DNA of 64,000 nucleotides, taken from NCBI GenBank assembly GCA_029975215.1, contig JARKPO010000082.1:1-64000 (forward strand), in the 5' to 3' direction. Within the stretch, counting starts at the first letter, position 1. The number at the start of each line of letters is the position of its first letter. The DNA comes from Levilinea sp. (GTDB lineage Bacteria; Chloroflexota; Anaerolineae; Anaerolineales; Anaerolineaceae). The notes beneath the pieces are model-generated. The model was not told the origin of the DNA and did no database searches. It saw only the letters and a list, made by a program, of their open reading frames with translations. A program made the position numbers and the translations under genes. Positions 1-10,400 of the stretch are shown one piece after another.

Positions 1-132
1 CGCTATTCTGGTTTGTTCGTGCTGCTTAAACAGAAGTGGACGCTCTCCGACCAACAGAAAACCCTTGTCCTGCAAGCCGCCCTGGCCACCTTTCGCAGCC
101 TGGTTTACCCGAATGTCCGTTCTTTTGTCTGA
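1..132 (+). CDS. C-terminal fragment of an unidentified protein (cut by window edge)
   Basis: Frame 1 is open from the first base to a TGA at 130-132 and encodes 43 residues ending in NVRSFV. Base composition and codon choice look like those of neighbouring genes, and the frame stops 17 bases before a strong promoter, as expected for the end of a gene. There is no recognisable motif in this short piece, so no function is offered. It could also be a chance open frame. Confidence 0.4.
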   Translation, partial: RYSGLFVLLKQKWTLSDQQKTLVLQAALATFRSLVYPNVRSFV

Positions 133-149
133 ACCTCAGAAAAAATTAA

Positions 150-177
150 TTGACAAGTGAGATAAAAATCGTATAAT
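150..177 (+). promoter_or_regulatory. Sigma-70-type promoter of the first peptide ABC operon
   Basis: A perfect TTGACA (150-155) and a perfect TATAAT (172-177) are separated by 16 bases. The stretch is AT-rich in an otherwise GC-rich region. Transcription would start near 184 and leave a leader of about 214 bases before the GTG at 398. I see no clear riboswitch fold in the leader. Confidence 0.8.
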
Positions 178-397
178 GATCTAAGCTGCTGGCGGCGGTT
201 CATCGCTCCACGCCGTACTTTGTTATTGTTGAGTGTAGGCAGCATAGCAAAACCTCCGAATAAACGCCAGCTCGTCGACCCCGTTCCAGCAGGAGGTGAA
301 ACTTCCCCAATATTTTCAACAGAACCACTCAAGTGGGACCCTTTGAGCCTGGAAAAACCCCAGGCAATCGTTCGAAATGTTCCTAAGGAGGAGAAAA

Positions 398-2134
398 GTG
401 AAACACCGCAAACTCTATTCCATGCTAGCTGTTTTGATCCTGCTCAGCATGGCCCTGGCTGCCTGCACCCCCGCTGCCACGCCGGCCCCCGCCGAACCGG
501 CGGCCCCTGCCGAACCGGCTGCCCCCGCTGCTCCCGCTGAACCTGCGGCTCCGGCTGAACCTGCCGCCCCCGCTGAACCCGCGGCTGCCTTTGAGCCCAT
601 GAAGAAAGAAGCCCCCGACTGCAATTACGGCGGCAACTTGAAGGCCATCGAAGCCCTGGATGAAATGACCGTCAAGTTCACCCTGTGCGCCCCCGATCCG
701 GCCTTCTTGGCCAAGGTCGCGGTTCCGGCCTTCTCAATCCTGGACAAGGACTACCTTGATTCCATCGGCGGTGACGCTGCCAAATTGAACGACAACCCCG
801 TCGGCACCGGCCCCTACATCGTCAAAGAATGGGTCCGCGGCGATCACATCACCTTCGTGCCGAACCCCAACTACTGGGGCACCCCGCCCGCCAATAAAGA
901 GTTCATCCTGCGCTGGAACAAAGAAGCGGCTGCCCGCCTGCTCGACCTCCAGTCCGGCAACATCAGCGGTATGGACAATGTCGGCACCGACGACTTCCCC
1001 ACCGTGGAAGCCGATCCCAACCTGGCACTCTACCCGCGCAAGTTCAACAACTTCTTGTATCTGGGCATGAATCGCGATATTGCCCCCTTCACCGATGTCA
1101 AAGTCCGCCAGGCCTTCGCCTTGGCGATTGACAAAGAAGCCATCGTGCGCGATTTCTACCCCAAGGGCGCTTCCGCCGCCACCCAGTTCATTCCCCCGGG
1201 TGTAAAGCCTGGTTACACCGAAGGCTACTCCGCCCCAGCGTATAATCCCGAAAAGGCCAAGGCCCTCTTGGAAGAAGCCGGCTTCGATTTCAATCAGGAA
1301 ATCGTGCTGTCCTACGCCGAGCGCACTCGCCCCTACTTCCCCCAGCCGACCAAAATCGCCCAGGCCGTCCAGGCTCAGTTGGCTGAAATCGGCGTCAAGA
1401 TCAAATTGAACCTCCAGGAATGGGCTGCCTTCCTGCCCCGCACCCGCGCTGGCGAAGAAGCCCTCTACTTCCTCGGCTGGTCCGAAGATTATCCGGATGC
1501 CACCAACTGGTACGATGTGTTCCTGACGGGTTCCTCGCCCAGCTTCGGCGCTCCCTTCCCCGAAATCGTGGAACAGATCAAGATCGGCGCTACCACGGCT
1601 GATGTGAAAGTCCGCCAGGAAGCCTACGACAAAGTTAACAAGCTCGTGGATGAGTTGGTTCCCGTCATCGTCATCGCCAACGGCGCCACCTCGATGGCCT
1701 TCCAGAAGAATATCGGCAATGTCGTCATCGGCCCTTACAACGAAAACTTCACCGAAATGACCAGCGATTCGGGCACGATCATCTTCTCACAAGACGGTGA
1801 GCCGGTCTCTCTGATGTGCCTGGACGAAACCGACGGTTCTTCCTTCCGCGCCTGCTTGCAGATCTTCGATACCCTCTACGAATTCAAGTACGGTTCTGCC
1901 GACCTGCAGCCCGCTGCCGCGGAAAAATGCGAAGCCAACACCGACGGTACCGAATGGACCTGCACCATGCGCAAAGGCGTCAAGTTCTCCAACGGCGCCA
2001 CCCTGGATGCCAATGATGTCGTGGCTTCCTTCGGCATGGGTTGGGATGTGAAGGATGTGAACCGCAAGGGTAACACCGGCGTGTTCCAGTACTTCAAAGA
2101 CTTCTTTGGCCCCAAGTCCCTCAACGAAGAGTAA
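398..2134 (+). CDS. Circularly permuted peptide-type substrate-binding lipoprotein (SBP_bac_5 family)
   Basis: Extracellular binding protein of an oligopeptide/dipeptide-class ABC importer, 578 residues from a GTG at 398. That GTG follows an AAGGAGGAG ribosome site; the ATG at 377 lies upstream of this site and is less likely. Residues 1-23 form a lipoprotein signal ending in the lipobox LAAC (Cys23), followed by a Pro/Ala/Glu-rich linker. The ligand domain is in the wrong order. It begins with the region normally about 150 residues in (AIEALDEMTVKFTL, then GTGPYIVKEW, then FTDVKVRQAFALAIDKEAI). It ends, from residue 458 (base 1769), with the region normally just after the signal peptide (SQDGEPVSL, QIFDTLYEF, MRKGVKFSNGATLDANDVV). 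The second SBP of this window (50793-52502) has the ordinary order and is a built-in comparison. All blocks of the fold seem present once. Two permease genes follow. Whether it is functional is inference. Confidence 0.9.
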   Translation: MKHRKLYSMLAVLILLSMALAACTPAATPAPAEPAAPAEPAAPAAPAEPAAPAEPAAPAEPAAAFEPMKKEAPDCNYGGNLKAIEALDEMTVKFTLCAPDPAFLAKVAVPAFSILDKDYLDSIGGDAAKLNDNPVGTGPYIVKEWVRGDHITFVPNPNYWGTPPANKEFILRWNKEAAARLLDLQSGNISGMDNVGTDDFPTVEADPNLALYPRKFNNFLYLGMNRDIAPFTDVKVRQAFALAIDKEAIVRDFYPKGASAATQFIPPGVKPGYTEGYSAPAYNPEKAKALLEEAGFDFNQEIVLSYAERTRPYFPQPTKIAQAVQAQLAEIGVKIKLNLQEWAAFLPRTRAGEEALYFLGWSEDYPDATNWYDVFLTGSSPSFGAPFPEIVEQIKIGATTADVKVRQEAYDKVNKLVDELVPVIVIANGATSMAFQKNIGNVVIGPYNENFTEMTSDSGTIIFSQDGEPVSLMCLDETDGSSFRACLQIFDTLYEFKYGSADLQPAAAEKCEANTDGTEWTCTMRKGVKFSNGATLDANDVVASFGMGWDVKDVNRKGNTGVFQYFKDFFGPKSLNEE

Positions 2135-2152
2135 TTCGCCTTTTGTACGCAC

Positions 2153-2186
2153 GTCTGGTTGGGGCGGAAACCCGCCCCAACCAGAC
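2153..2186 (+). terminator. Strong hairpin between binding-protein and permease genes
   Basis: A 15-bp perfect inverted repeat (2153-2167 with 2172-2186) closes on a 4-base loop and is followed by a short T-rich run (CCCTTTTG). It sits between the binding-protein gene and dppB. Such hairpins often stop most transcripts or protect the upstream mRNA, so that binding protein exceeds permease. The tail is weak for a full terminator. Confidence 0.7.
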
Positions 2187-2289
2187 TCTCCCTTTTGTCT
2201 TCATCACCGTATCGTTTTGAGCCCGCATTCGGGCATATTGTTTTATTCCATCCCGCAACCTAACCTTTGAGACCTGGCCATAGACCATT

Positions 2290-3366
2290 ATGCTCCAATT
2301 CATCACCCGCCGTCTGCTCATGCTCATCCCGGTCCTCATCGGGATTGTCCTGGTCACTTTTGTCATCGTCCGGTTGATCCCCGGCGATCCCTGCTATGTG
2401 ATGCTTGGGGAAAAAGCGACCGTTGAAAAATGCGACGAGTTCAAAGCCCGTTACGGACTCGATGACAGCATCCCCGAACAATTTATCCGCTACATGGGCA
2501 ACCTGCTCCAGGGCGATTTTGGCACCACCATTCGCGACCGCCGCCCGGTGATTGATGTGGTCGCCGAACGGCTGCCCCTGACCATGGAACTCACCTTCAT
2601 GGCCATCCTGTTTGCTTCGGTGGTCGGCATCACCTTTGGCGTAATCGCCGCCCTCAACCGCAACAGCTTCCTGGATGTGGCCACCATGATCATCGCCAAT
2701 ATCGGCGTGTCCATGCCGGTTTTTTGGCTGGGGCTGCTGCTAGCTTATCTTTTTGCCCTGGTCCTAAAAGACACCCCCTTCTACATCCCCCCCTCCGGGC
2801 GGCTCTCTTCGGGCATCTCCCTGGTGCCACTGGCCAAAACCTGGGGGTTGGAGGATTGGACCGGCGTTCCTCGCTTCCTGCTTTCGCTGGTCTCCAACTC
2901 GGCCATCCTCAACGGCCTCCTCACCGGTAATTTCAAACTGGTCAAAGATGCCATCTGGCATCTGATCTTACCGGCCACCGCAGTTGGAACGATCTCAATG
3001 GCGATCGTGGCCCGCATGACCCGCTCCAGCCTGTTGGAAACCCTCGGCCAGGATTACATCCGCACCGCGCGCGCCAAAGGGTTAATCGAACGCCTGGTCA
3101 TCATCCGCCACGCCCTGCGCAACGCCCTCATCCCCATCGTCACCATCATCGGCCTCCAAATCGGCGGCCTGCTTTCGGGCGCGGTTCTCACCGAAACCAT
3201 CTTTGCCCTCCCCGGGGTCGGCTCACGCATGGTAGAGGCCATCCTCTCCCGTGATTATCCGGTTGTCCAGGGCTTCTCGCTCCTGGTCGCTTTCGTTTTC
3301 GTCTTCACCAACTTGTTGGTGGATATTTCCTACGCCTATCTGGATCCCCGCATCCGTCTGGAATGA
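2290..3366 (+). CDS. dppB: Peptide ABC transporter permease, DppB type
   Basis: Inner-membrane permease of 358 residues, first of the two transmembrane subunits of an oligopeptide/dipeptide importer. The start has the family hallmark (MLQFITRRLLMLIPVL, with LIPGDP near residue 38), six hydrophobic segments can be followed, and the ATPase-contacting EAA-type loop is seen in DYIRTARAKGL with ALRNALIP. The C-terminus ends in the typical YLDPRIRLE. The stretch near residues 150-225 between two membrane segments is longer than in many DppB proteins. The gene is 155 bases from the permuted binding protein and 3 bases from dppC. No ATPase gene lies nearby, so the complex must borrow ATPases encoded elsewhere. 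Confidence 0.93.
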   Translation: MLQFITRRLLMLIPVLIGIVLVTFVIVRLIPGDPCYVMLGEKATVEKCDEFKARYGLDDSIPEQFIRYMGNLLQGDFGTTIRDRRPVIDVVAERLPLTMELTFMAILFASVVGITFGVIAALNRNSFLDVATMIIANIGVSMPVFWLGLLLAYLFALVLKDTPFYIPPSGRLSSGISLVPLAKTWGLEDWTGVPRFLLSLVSNSAILNGLLTGNFKLVKDAIWHLILPATAVGTISMAIVARMTRSSLLETLGQDYIRTARAKGLIERLVIIRHALRNALIPIVTIIGLQIGGLLSGAVLTETIFALPGVGSRMVEAILSRDYPVVQGFSLLVAFVFVFTNLLVDISYAYLDPRIRLE

Positions 3367-3369
3367 CCC

Positions 3370-4296
3370 ATGAGCCAGGAAAATAACATCGCTACGCTAA
3401 AGAAAGAACCGCAGAATTCTCCAGCCCGCGAATCGCTCCGGCGCTTGCTGCGGCACCGCTCTGCACAGATTGGCATGTTCATCCTCGGCATGCTCATCCT
3501 TACCGCCATCTTTGCCGAACAAATCGCCCCCTTTGACCCAATTAAGCCGCTCAAAAACGTCAAACGGCGCGATACCCCCTGCGTTCACCTCCTGGGCTGC
3601 CCAAAAGACGCCCAGCAGCACCTCATGGGCATTGACGGCAACAGCCGCGATCTCTTCTCTCGCATCGTCTTCGGGTCTCGCCTTTCCCTGCAAATCGGCA
3701 TCTCCACCATCAGCTTCGCCATCCTCATCGGCGGCCTGTTGGGAGCCGTTGCTGGTTTCATCGGCGGGTGGATTGACGATGTGATCATGCGCTCAATGGA
3801 TGTACTCATGGCCTTTCCAGCCCTGCTGCTGGCCATCGCCATCGTTTCCGTGCTGGGAACCGGACTGATTAACGCTCTGATTGCGATTGCCATTGTTTCC
3901 ATCCCCCGCTACGCCCGCGTCGTGCGCGCCAGCGTCATCTCGGTCAAAGACCTGGATTTCGTCAACGCCTCACGCGCTTTGGGAGCCTCCAACCTGCGCC
4001 TGCTCTTCACCCGCATCCTCCCCAATGCCCTCACCCCGCTCATCGTTCAGGGTACGCTGGGCATAGCCGAAGCCATTCTGGAAGCCGCTGCCCTGTCCTT
4101 CCTGGGCCTGGGCGCCGAATTCCCCACCCCCGAATGGGGCCTGATGCTCGGCGAAGAGCGCAACAGCGTCTTCAACGCTCCGCACCTGGTGTTCTTCCCC
4201 GGCCTGGCCATCATGCTCACGGTGCTGTCCTTCAACCTGTTTGGCGACGGCCTGCGCGACGCCCTCGACCCACGTTTGCGCGGCGGGGCGGTATAA
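3370..4296 (+). CDS. dppC: Peptide ABC transporter permease, DppC type
   Basis: Second transmembrane subunit of the importer, 308 residues. The N-terminus has the DppC signature of a cytoplasmic lead, one membrane helix and the periplasmic GIDGNSRDLFSRIVFGSR block. The EAA-type loop (DFVNASRALGASNLRLLFTR) contacts the ATPase. The C-terminus ends with NLFGDGLRDALDPRLR. It follows dppB by 3 bases and is surely co-transcribed. The ABC ATPases expected after dppC are absent; the next gene is an unrelated large lipoprotein. Confidence 0.93.
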   Translation: MSQENNIATLKKEPQNSPARESLRRLLRHRSAQIGMFILGMLILTAIFAEQIAPFDPIKPLKNVKRRDTPCVHLLGCPKDAQQHLMGIDGNSRDLFSRIVFGSRLSLQIGISTISFAILIGGLLGAVAGFIGGWIDDVIMRSMDVLMAFPALLLAIAIVSVLGTGLINALIAIAIVSIPRYARVVRASVISVKDLDFVNASRALGASNLRLLFTRILPNALTPLIVQGTLGIAEAILEAAALSFLGLGAEFPTPEWGLMLGEERNSVFNAPHLVFFPGLAIMLTVLSFNLFGDGLRDALDPRLRGGAV

Positions 4297-4495
4297 AGTT
4301 TTTCAGTTGTACAGACGGCGAAATGAAATCCGGCCGGCGGCTGATCACCGCCGGCCGCTTGTTTCTCCCCTGCCCCCGGCTATAATAAAGGTAGCCTGTG
4401 GGAACTCTGATGCCCGCAGCAACGTCATAGTCCTGGCCCTATTATCTGGGGCATCTTTCCCTGTCCGCACGTGCAGCAGGATCATGAGGAGCACT

Positions 4496-7400
4496 ATGAA
4501 ACCCTCCACCTTCTCCCGCCCAACCCGCGCCTGGGCTGCCTTCTTCTCCATTGTTGTCATTATCAGCCTGGCCTGCGCCCTGCCCGGCTTCTCCCGCCCC
4601 ACGCCCACCGCCGCGCCCGCCGCTCAGGCCCCACAGGCCGCCCCCACCCTGCTCCCCACCGCCGCACCGCAGGCCTCGCCCACGCCCCTGCCGCCCATGC
4701 CACCCGTGGTGGCTGAAATTGTGCCTTCCCCTTCGGATGCGCTCCCCCTCAAATCCGCCCTGACCCTGTATTTCAGCCAGGACATGCAGCCAGAATCGGT
4801 CCTTTCCGCCGTGACCCTCGACCCGCCTATCGCAGGCAGCTTTAAATGGCTCGACCCGGCCACCCTCAGTTTCATCCCCACCGAAGCCCTGCCTCCATTC
4901 ACCTCCCTCACCCTCACCGTGGCCGCCGGGGCTCAGGCCGCCAACGGCCTCAGCCTGACGGAACCCTTCTCCGCCGCCTACCGCACCACCGCCCCGCTGC
5001 AAGTGGTGCAGCAGCTGCCCCCGCCCTACAGCACAGGCATCAGCCCCCAATCCGCCGTTTCCATCACCTTCAACCAGCCCATTGTGCCCCTGGGTCAGCC
5101 CACCGAAGATCTACCCCCTGCCTTCACCCTCTCGCCCGCAGTGGAAGGCCGCGGCGAATGGCTGAATACAGATACCTATGTGTTTTACCCCAACCCGGCC
5201 CTCTCCGGCGGAGTGCAGTATACGGCGACCCTCACTCCCCAGTTCACTGCTCTGGCGGGTGTACCCTTTTCTGGGGATGCTGTCCAATGGAATTTTACCC
5301 CCGCTCCGCCCAAACTCATGCAAATCGCTCCGGCATCCTCCAGCCCGCTCTTCCTGGATCAGATTTTCACCCTGGGCTTCAACCAGCCCATGAACCCGTC
5401 CAGCCTGGAGGAGAAGGTATCCCTGCGCGGCCCCGATGGAAGCGCATTCCCGCTCAAATTCACCTGGAGCGAAAACAACTCTCGCGTTGAGATCCAGCCC
5501 ACTGTGCTGCTGCCGCGCAGCACCGCCGTCACCTTCGCCCTCGAACCTGGGGTGCTTTCGGCGGGCGGCGTGGTGATGGAAGATTCTTTTTCCCAGCCGT
5601 ACACTTCCTCCGGCAATCTGAGTTTCTCACTGAGCAGCCCACGGCCCGGAGAAAGCCTGATGCTCTACGGCGGCTATTCCTCCGTCAATATCCAGTCCAA
5701 CCTGCCACTGGCCCGCCAGGACATTGCGTCCAAAATCACCATCCAACCCGCCATTGACGACCTCAACCTCAGCCTTTATAACCAGCACCAATTCATTTCC
5801 CTTAGCGGGTATTTCCAGCCGCAAACCAGCTACACCATCACCTTTGACGCCTCGCTGCGCGACGCCTACGACCAGCCCCTGGGGCAAAACCAGACCCTCA
5901 CCTTCTTCACTGCGCCCGTCTCACCCACCCTGCGCATCCCTTCCATTTATATAGGCAGCGGGGTCCTCTTCCTGCCCGCCGCCCAAAAGACCCTGTCTGT
6001 GGAAGCTGTCAATCTAAAGAACGCATCCTTTTCTGTGACCCCCATCACCCTGGAGGAAATGATCAACCTGACGCTGCGCCACACCCCTGGCCAGCAGACC
6101 AGTCTATCAGCCCCCGCCGTCACCTGGACCGCCCCCATCAACGCACCCGCTGACCGCTACCAGATGTTTGATGTGGCCCTGACCCCCAGCGGGGACGCTC
6201 TGGGCACCGGCCTGTACTGGCTGGATCTGGGTTCGCCAGAGCTGAGCGAGAACGCCGGCTTTTTGCACCCCGTAGCCCTGGCCGTCGCCAACGTGCATCT
6301 CACCCTCAAACGCAGCGCCACCCAGGTCACCGTGTGGGCCACCGACCTGACCACCAACACCCCCATCCCCAACCTGAACGTGCAGCTGTGGGATTTCAAC
6401 CTGCAAAGCCTCGGCACCGCCGTGACGGACTCCCAGGGCATCGCCCAATGGGAAGTTCCCAGCACATCCTCGATTGAATCCACTCTCTTTGCCCTCTCTG
6501 GCACGCCCGGCGCTTCCGATTTTGGCATTGCCTATTCCGGCTGGAGCTACGGCATCAGCGGCTGGCAGTTCGGCTATGAAAACACCCTCGAAAAGACCGG
6601 CCTGAGCGCCTACCTCTACACCGACCGCCCCATCTACCGCCCCGGACAGGAGGTCTTCTTCCGCTCTATTCTCTACCGCAAAGATAACGGCCGTTACACC
6701 CCTCCAGATATCCCATCCGTCACCCTCTCCATTCTGAGAGGAGAATATTACGACTACGAGCAGTCCGATGCTCAATTGGCTTCCATTCCCATCCCCCTGG
6801 ATTCGTTTGGGGCGGGCAGCGCCTCGTATACCTTGCCCGAAGATCTTCAGCCGGGCCGTTACACCCTCTCCATCACCAGCCCTGAAGAGGTCAGCAGCAG
6901 CGTGGCCATCACCGTGGCCGAGTACCGCAAGCCCGAGGTGGAATTGAGCGCCGCTTTTGCCTCGCCAGATATCACCGCCGGGCAGCCCTTGCAGGCTGAG
7001 GTCAAGCTGCGCTACTACTTTGGCACGCCCGCTGCCGGTGTCAACGTCAACTGGTCATTGTATGCCCAGCGTGATCATTTCGCCCTGCCGGGAGGCTATG
7101 TCACCGGCAAAACCTACCGCGAGGCCAGCGCCTTTAACACCGCCCCCTACTCCCCCCTGGGGAGTTTCCTCACCTCCGGCGCGGGCCTCACCGATGTCGA
7201 AGGCCTGCTGAAGGTGACGCTTTCTCCCGAAGAGCTGGCGGATCTGCTGGACCCCGAAATGCGCTACATCCTCACCCTCGAAGCCACCATTGCAGACGAA
7301 AGCAATTTGCCCGTCAGCACCCGAGCCCAGGTCACCCACCACCCCCAGAGTGTGTACGCCGCTGTGCGCCCTGACGCCTGGAACGCGGTTGCAGGCCAGG

Positions 7401-10400
7401 AAAGCGGCTTTTCCGTTCTGACGGTTGACCTCAAAGGGCAGCCGGCAGGCAGCCGCAAACTGCAGGCCGTCTTCAGCCCGGCTCGCTGGGAGTTCGGCCA
7501 ATCTCCCGATCGAGACTGGCAATTGGTCGTCTCCCCCGCGGTCAGCACCGCCGATTTTGTCACCGATTCAGCCGGGCGCGCCCGATTGGCCTTCACCCCG
7601 CCCACCCCAGGTACCTATTTGCTGCAAATTCGCGGTGAGGCCGCCCCCGTGGACGTGTTCCAATGGGTAGTGGGCGGCAGCGGCGCGCTTTGGCCGCGCC
7701 TGCCCGATCAGCGCCTGGAACTGCGCAGTGACGCCGAAGTCTATACCCCCGGCCAGAGCGCCCGTGTGCTCATCCCCAACCCCTTCAGCGGCCCAGCCTT
7801 GGCCTGGGTGACGGTGGAGCGCGCCAAAATCATGCGCTCGCAGATCATCACCATAGACGGCGCCAGCCAGGAATTCAGCCTGACCCTCACGCCCGAGGAC
7901 GCACCCAATGTCTATGTGGCCGTCACCCTTCTGGGGCGCGATTCCAGCGGCCTGCTGGATTTCCGCCAGGGGCTGATTGAGCTGCGCGTGGATCCGAAAG
8001 ACTTACTGCTCTCCCTCACCCTCACCGCCGACCCGCCGCGCGCCGCCCCCGGCAGCCCAGTGAACCTGATGCTCAAGGCCGTGGACGCGCAGGGTCAGCC
8101 GGTGCAGGGCGAATTTTCCGTCGCCGTGGTGGATAAAGCCGTTCTGGCCCTGGCCGAACCCAACGCTCAGCCTATCACCCAGGCCTTTTATAAACCCCAA
8201 CCCCTGGGCGTTCTCACCAGCATCCCCCTCACCGCCTACGCCAACCGTTTCAAACCCGTGGCCTTGGGCCGCGGCGGAGGTGGAGGCGCCGGGGATATGG
8301 GCCCGGGCAGTGTCCGTGAAAAATTCCAGGACACCGCCCTGTGGGAAGGCAGCCTGCGCACCGACGCCTCCGGGCAGGCCTCCCTGCGCCTGACCCTACC
8401 CGACAACCTGACCACCTGGGTGGCCACTGCCCGCGGCCTGGATGCCGCGCACCGTGTGGGTGAGAGCGAGGCTGAAATTGTCACTTCCAAAGATCTGCTC
8501 ATCCGTCCCGTCCTGCCTCGCTTTGTGATCGCGGGTGACCATCTGGAATTGGCTGCCGTGGTGCACAACAACACCAATCGCGAACTGGCCCCCGAGGTCT
8601 CGCTGACCGCCGCCGGCTTTGCCCTGGATGACCCCGCCAAGGCCTCGCGCCGCGTGCAGGTTGGCCCCGGCGAGCGTCTGCGCCTGGCCTGGTGGGGCAC
8701 CGTGCAGGATGTGGCCGAGCTGGATCTGCTCTTCAGCGCCGCCGCCGAAAACCTCTCTGATTCCGTGCGCCCCGAATCCGGCACCCTGCCGGTGAACCAA
8801 TACACCGCCAGCCAGACCTTTGCCGCCGCCGGAACCCTGGCAGAGGCCGGTGAGCGCGTGGAGACGCTGTCCCTGCCCCGCTCGTACCGCGTCACCAGCG
8901 GCGAGCTGCGTCTGGAACTGACCCCCTCGCTGGTCTCGACCCTGCTCAGCAGCCTGGATGTGCTCACCAACCAGACTCTCCCTGGTGACAGCCCCGAAGC
9001 TGTCCTGTCGCGCCTGCTGCCCAATGTAACCACCTATCAAACCCTTTCCACGGTAGGTCTGGATATGGCCAGTTTGCAGCGCCGTCTGCAAAACCAACTG
9101 CGCCCCGACCTCACCCGTCTGCTCGACCACCAGAACCCCGACGGCGGCTGGGATTGGTCAGGCGACCGCGACGAATCGGATCCCTTCCTCTCGGCCTACG
9201 CCTATTACACCCTGATCCAGGCTCAATCCGCCGGCTTCACCATCCCCAGCTACAACCTGGACAACGCCTACGCCTACATCAGCGGCGTATCCCAACAGCC
9301 CCTGCCAGAACTCACCGCACGGAATTCTGTTCAGGAAGAGCTGCACGTCTTCCTGAACTTCGTGCTGTGGGAAACCCGCGGTGAGGTCTCACCGCACGTG
9401 GATGCGCTCATTGAGCGCCGCGCAAATCTGGCTCCCTGGGCAAAGGCCATGCTCATCCCCTGCCTGGTGCTGCCCCAGCAAGATGAACAGCGCCAGACCC
9501 TGCTCTCCGATCTGGAGACCCTGGCCGTGCGTTCCGCCACCGGCGCGCATTGGGAAGCCCCTGCGCCCAACGGCTGGACCCTCACCTCGCCCCACTTCAA
9601 CACTGCCCTGGCCGTCTATACCCTCTCCCGCTTCAAGCCCGACTCTGTCGTCCTGGAAGATGCCGTCCGCTATCTGGTGGCCAACCGCCGCCCGCAGGGC
9701 ATTTGGTCTTCTCCGTACGAAACCGCCTGGATCCTCCTGGCGCTGAACCAGTATGTGCTGGCTACCAATGACGTCAACGCCGAATTTGCCTTCTCCGCAG
9801 CGTTCAACCAGACCCCCGTTTTGGCCGGGCAGGCCGCCGCAGGCCAAATTCCCGCGCCGGTGTCCGCCAACCTGCCCCTCAGCCAGATCAGCGCCAACTC
9901 CTCCAACCAACTCTCTATCCAACGTCAGGCGGGGACTGGGCGGCTGTATTACCGCGCCTATCTGCAAGTCAACCGCCCCGCCGCCGAGGTTCCCCCCGTC
10001 CGCCGCGGACTGAGCATCTCGCGTCAGGTCTTCCTGACCGGGCAGGACTGCCGCGCTTCGGCCTGTCAGCCGGTCACCTCAGTGATCATCGGCCCGCAGC
10101 CGTCCACCATCTATGTGCGTCTCACCCTCACCCTGCCCACCGAGATGAATTACCTGGTGGTGGAAGATTTTGCCCCCGCCGGAGCGGAGATCGTCAACCC
10201 GGCGCTAAAGACCGCCCAGCAGGGTGTAACTTATTCCTACACCCAGAATCCCCCCAGTTTGGAAGAAGGTTGGGGCTGGTGGTGGTTCAGCCAGCCGCAG
10301 GTATATGACAACCGCATCCGCTGGACGGCGCGGGAGCTGCCCCCCGGAACCTACCAGCTCACCTACCGGTTGTCTCCCTACCTGCCGGGTGAGTTCCGCG

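Noticed and set aside
8236..9130. Two overlapping minus-strand frames of about 250 codons
   Set aside because: They are reverse-strand shadows of the macroglobulin gene and have no recognisable domain.
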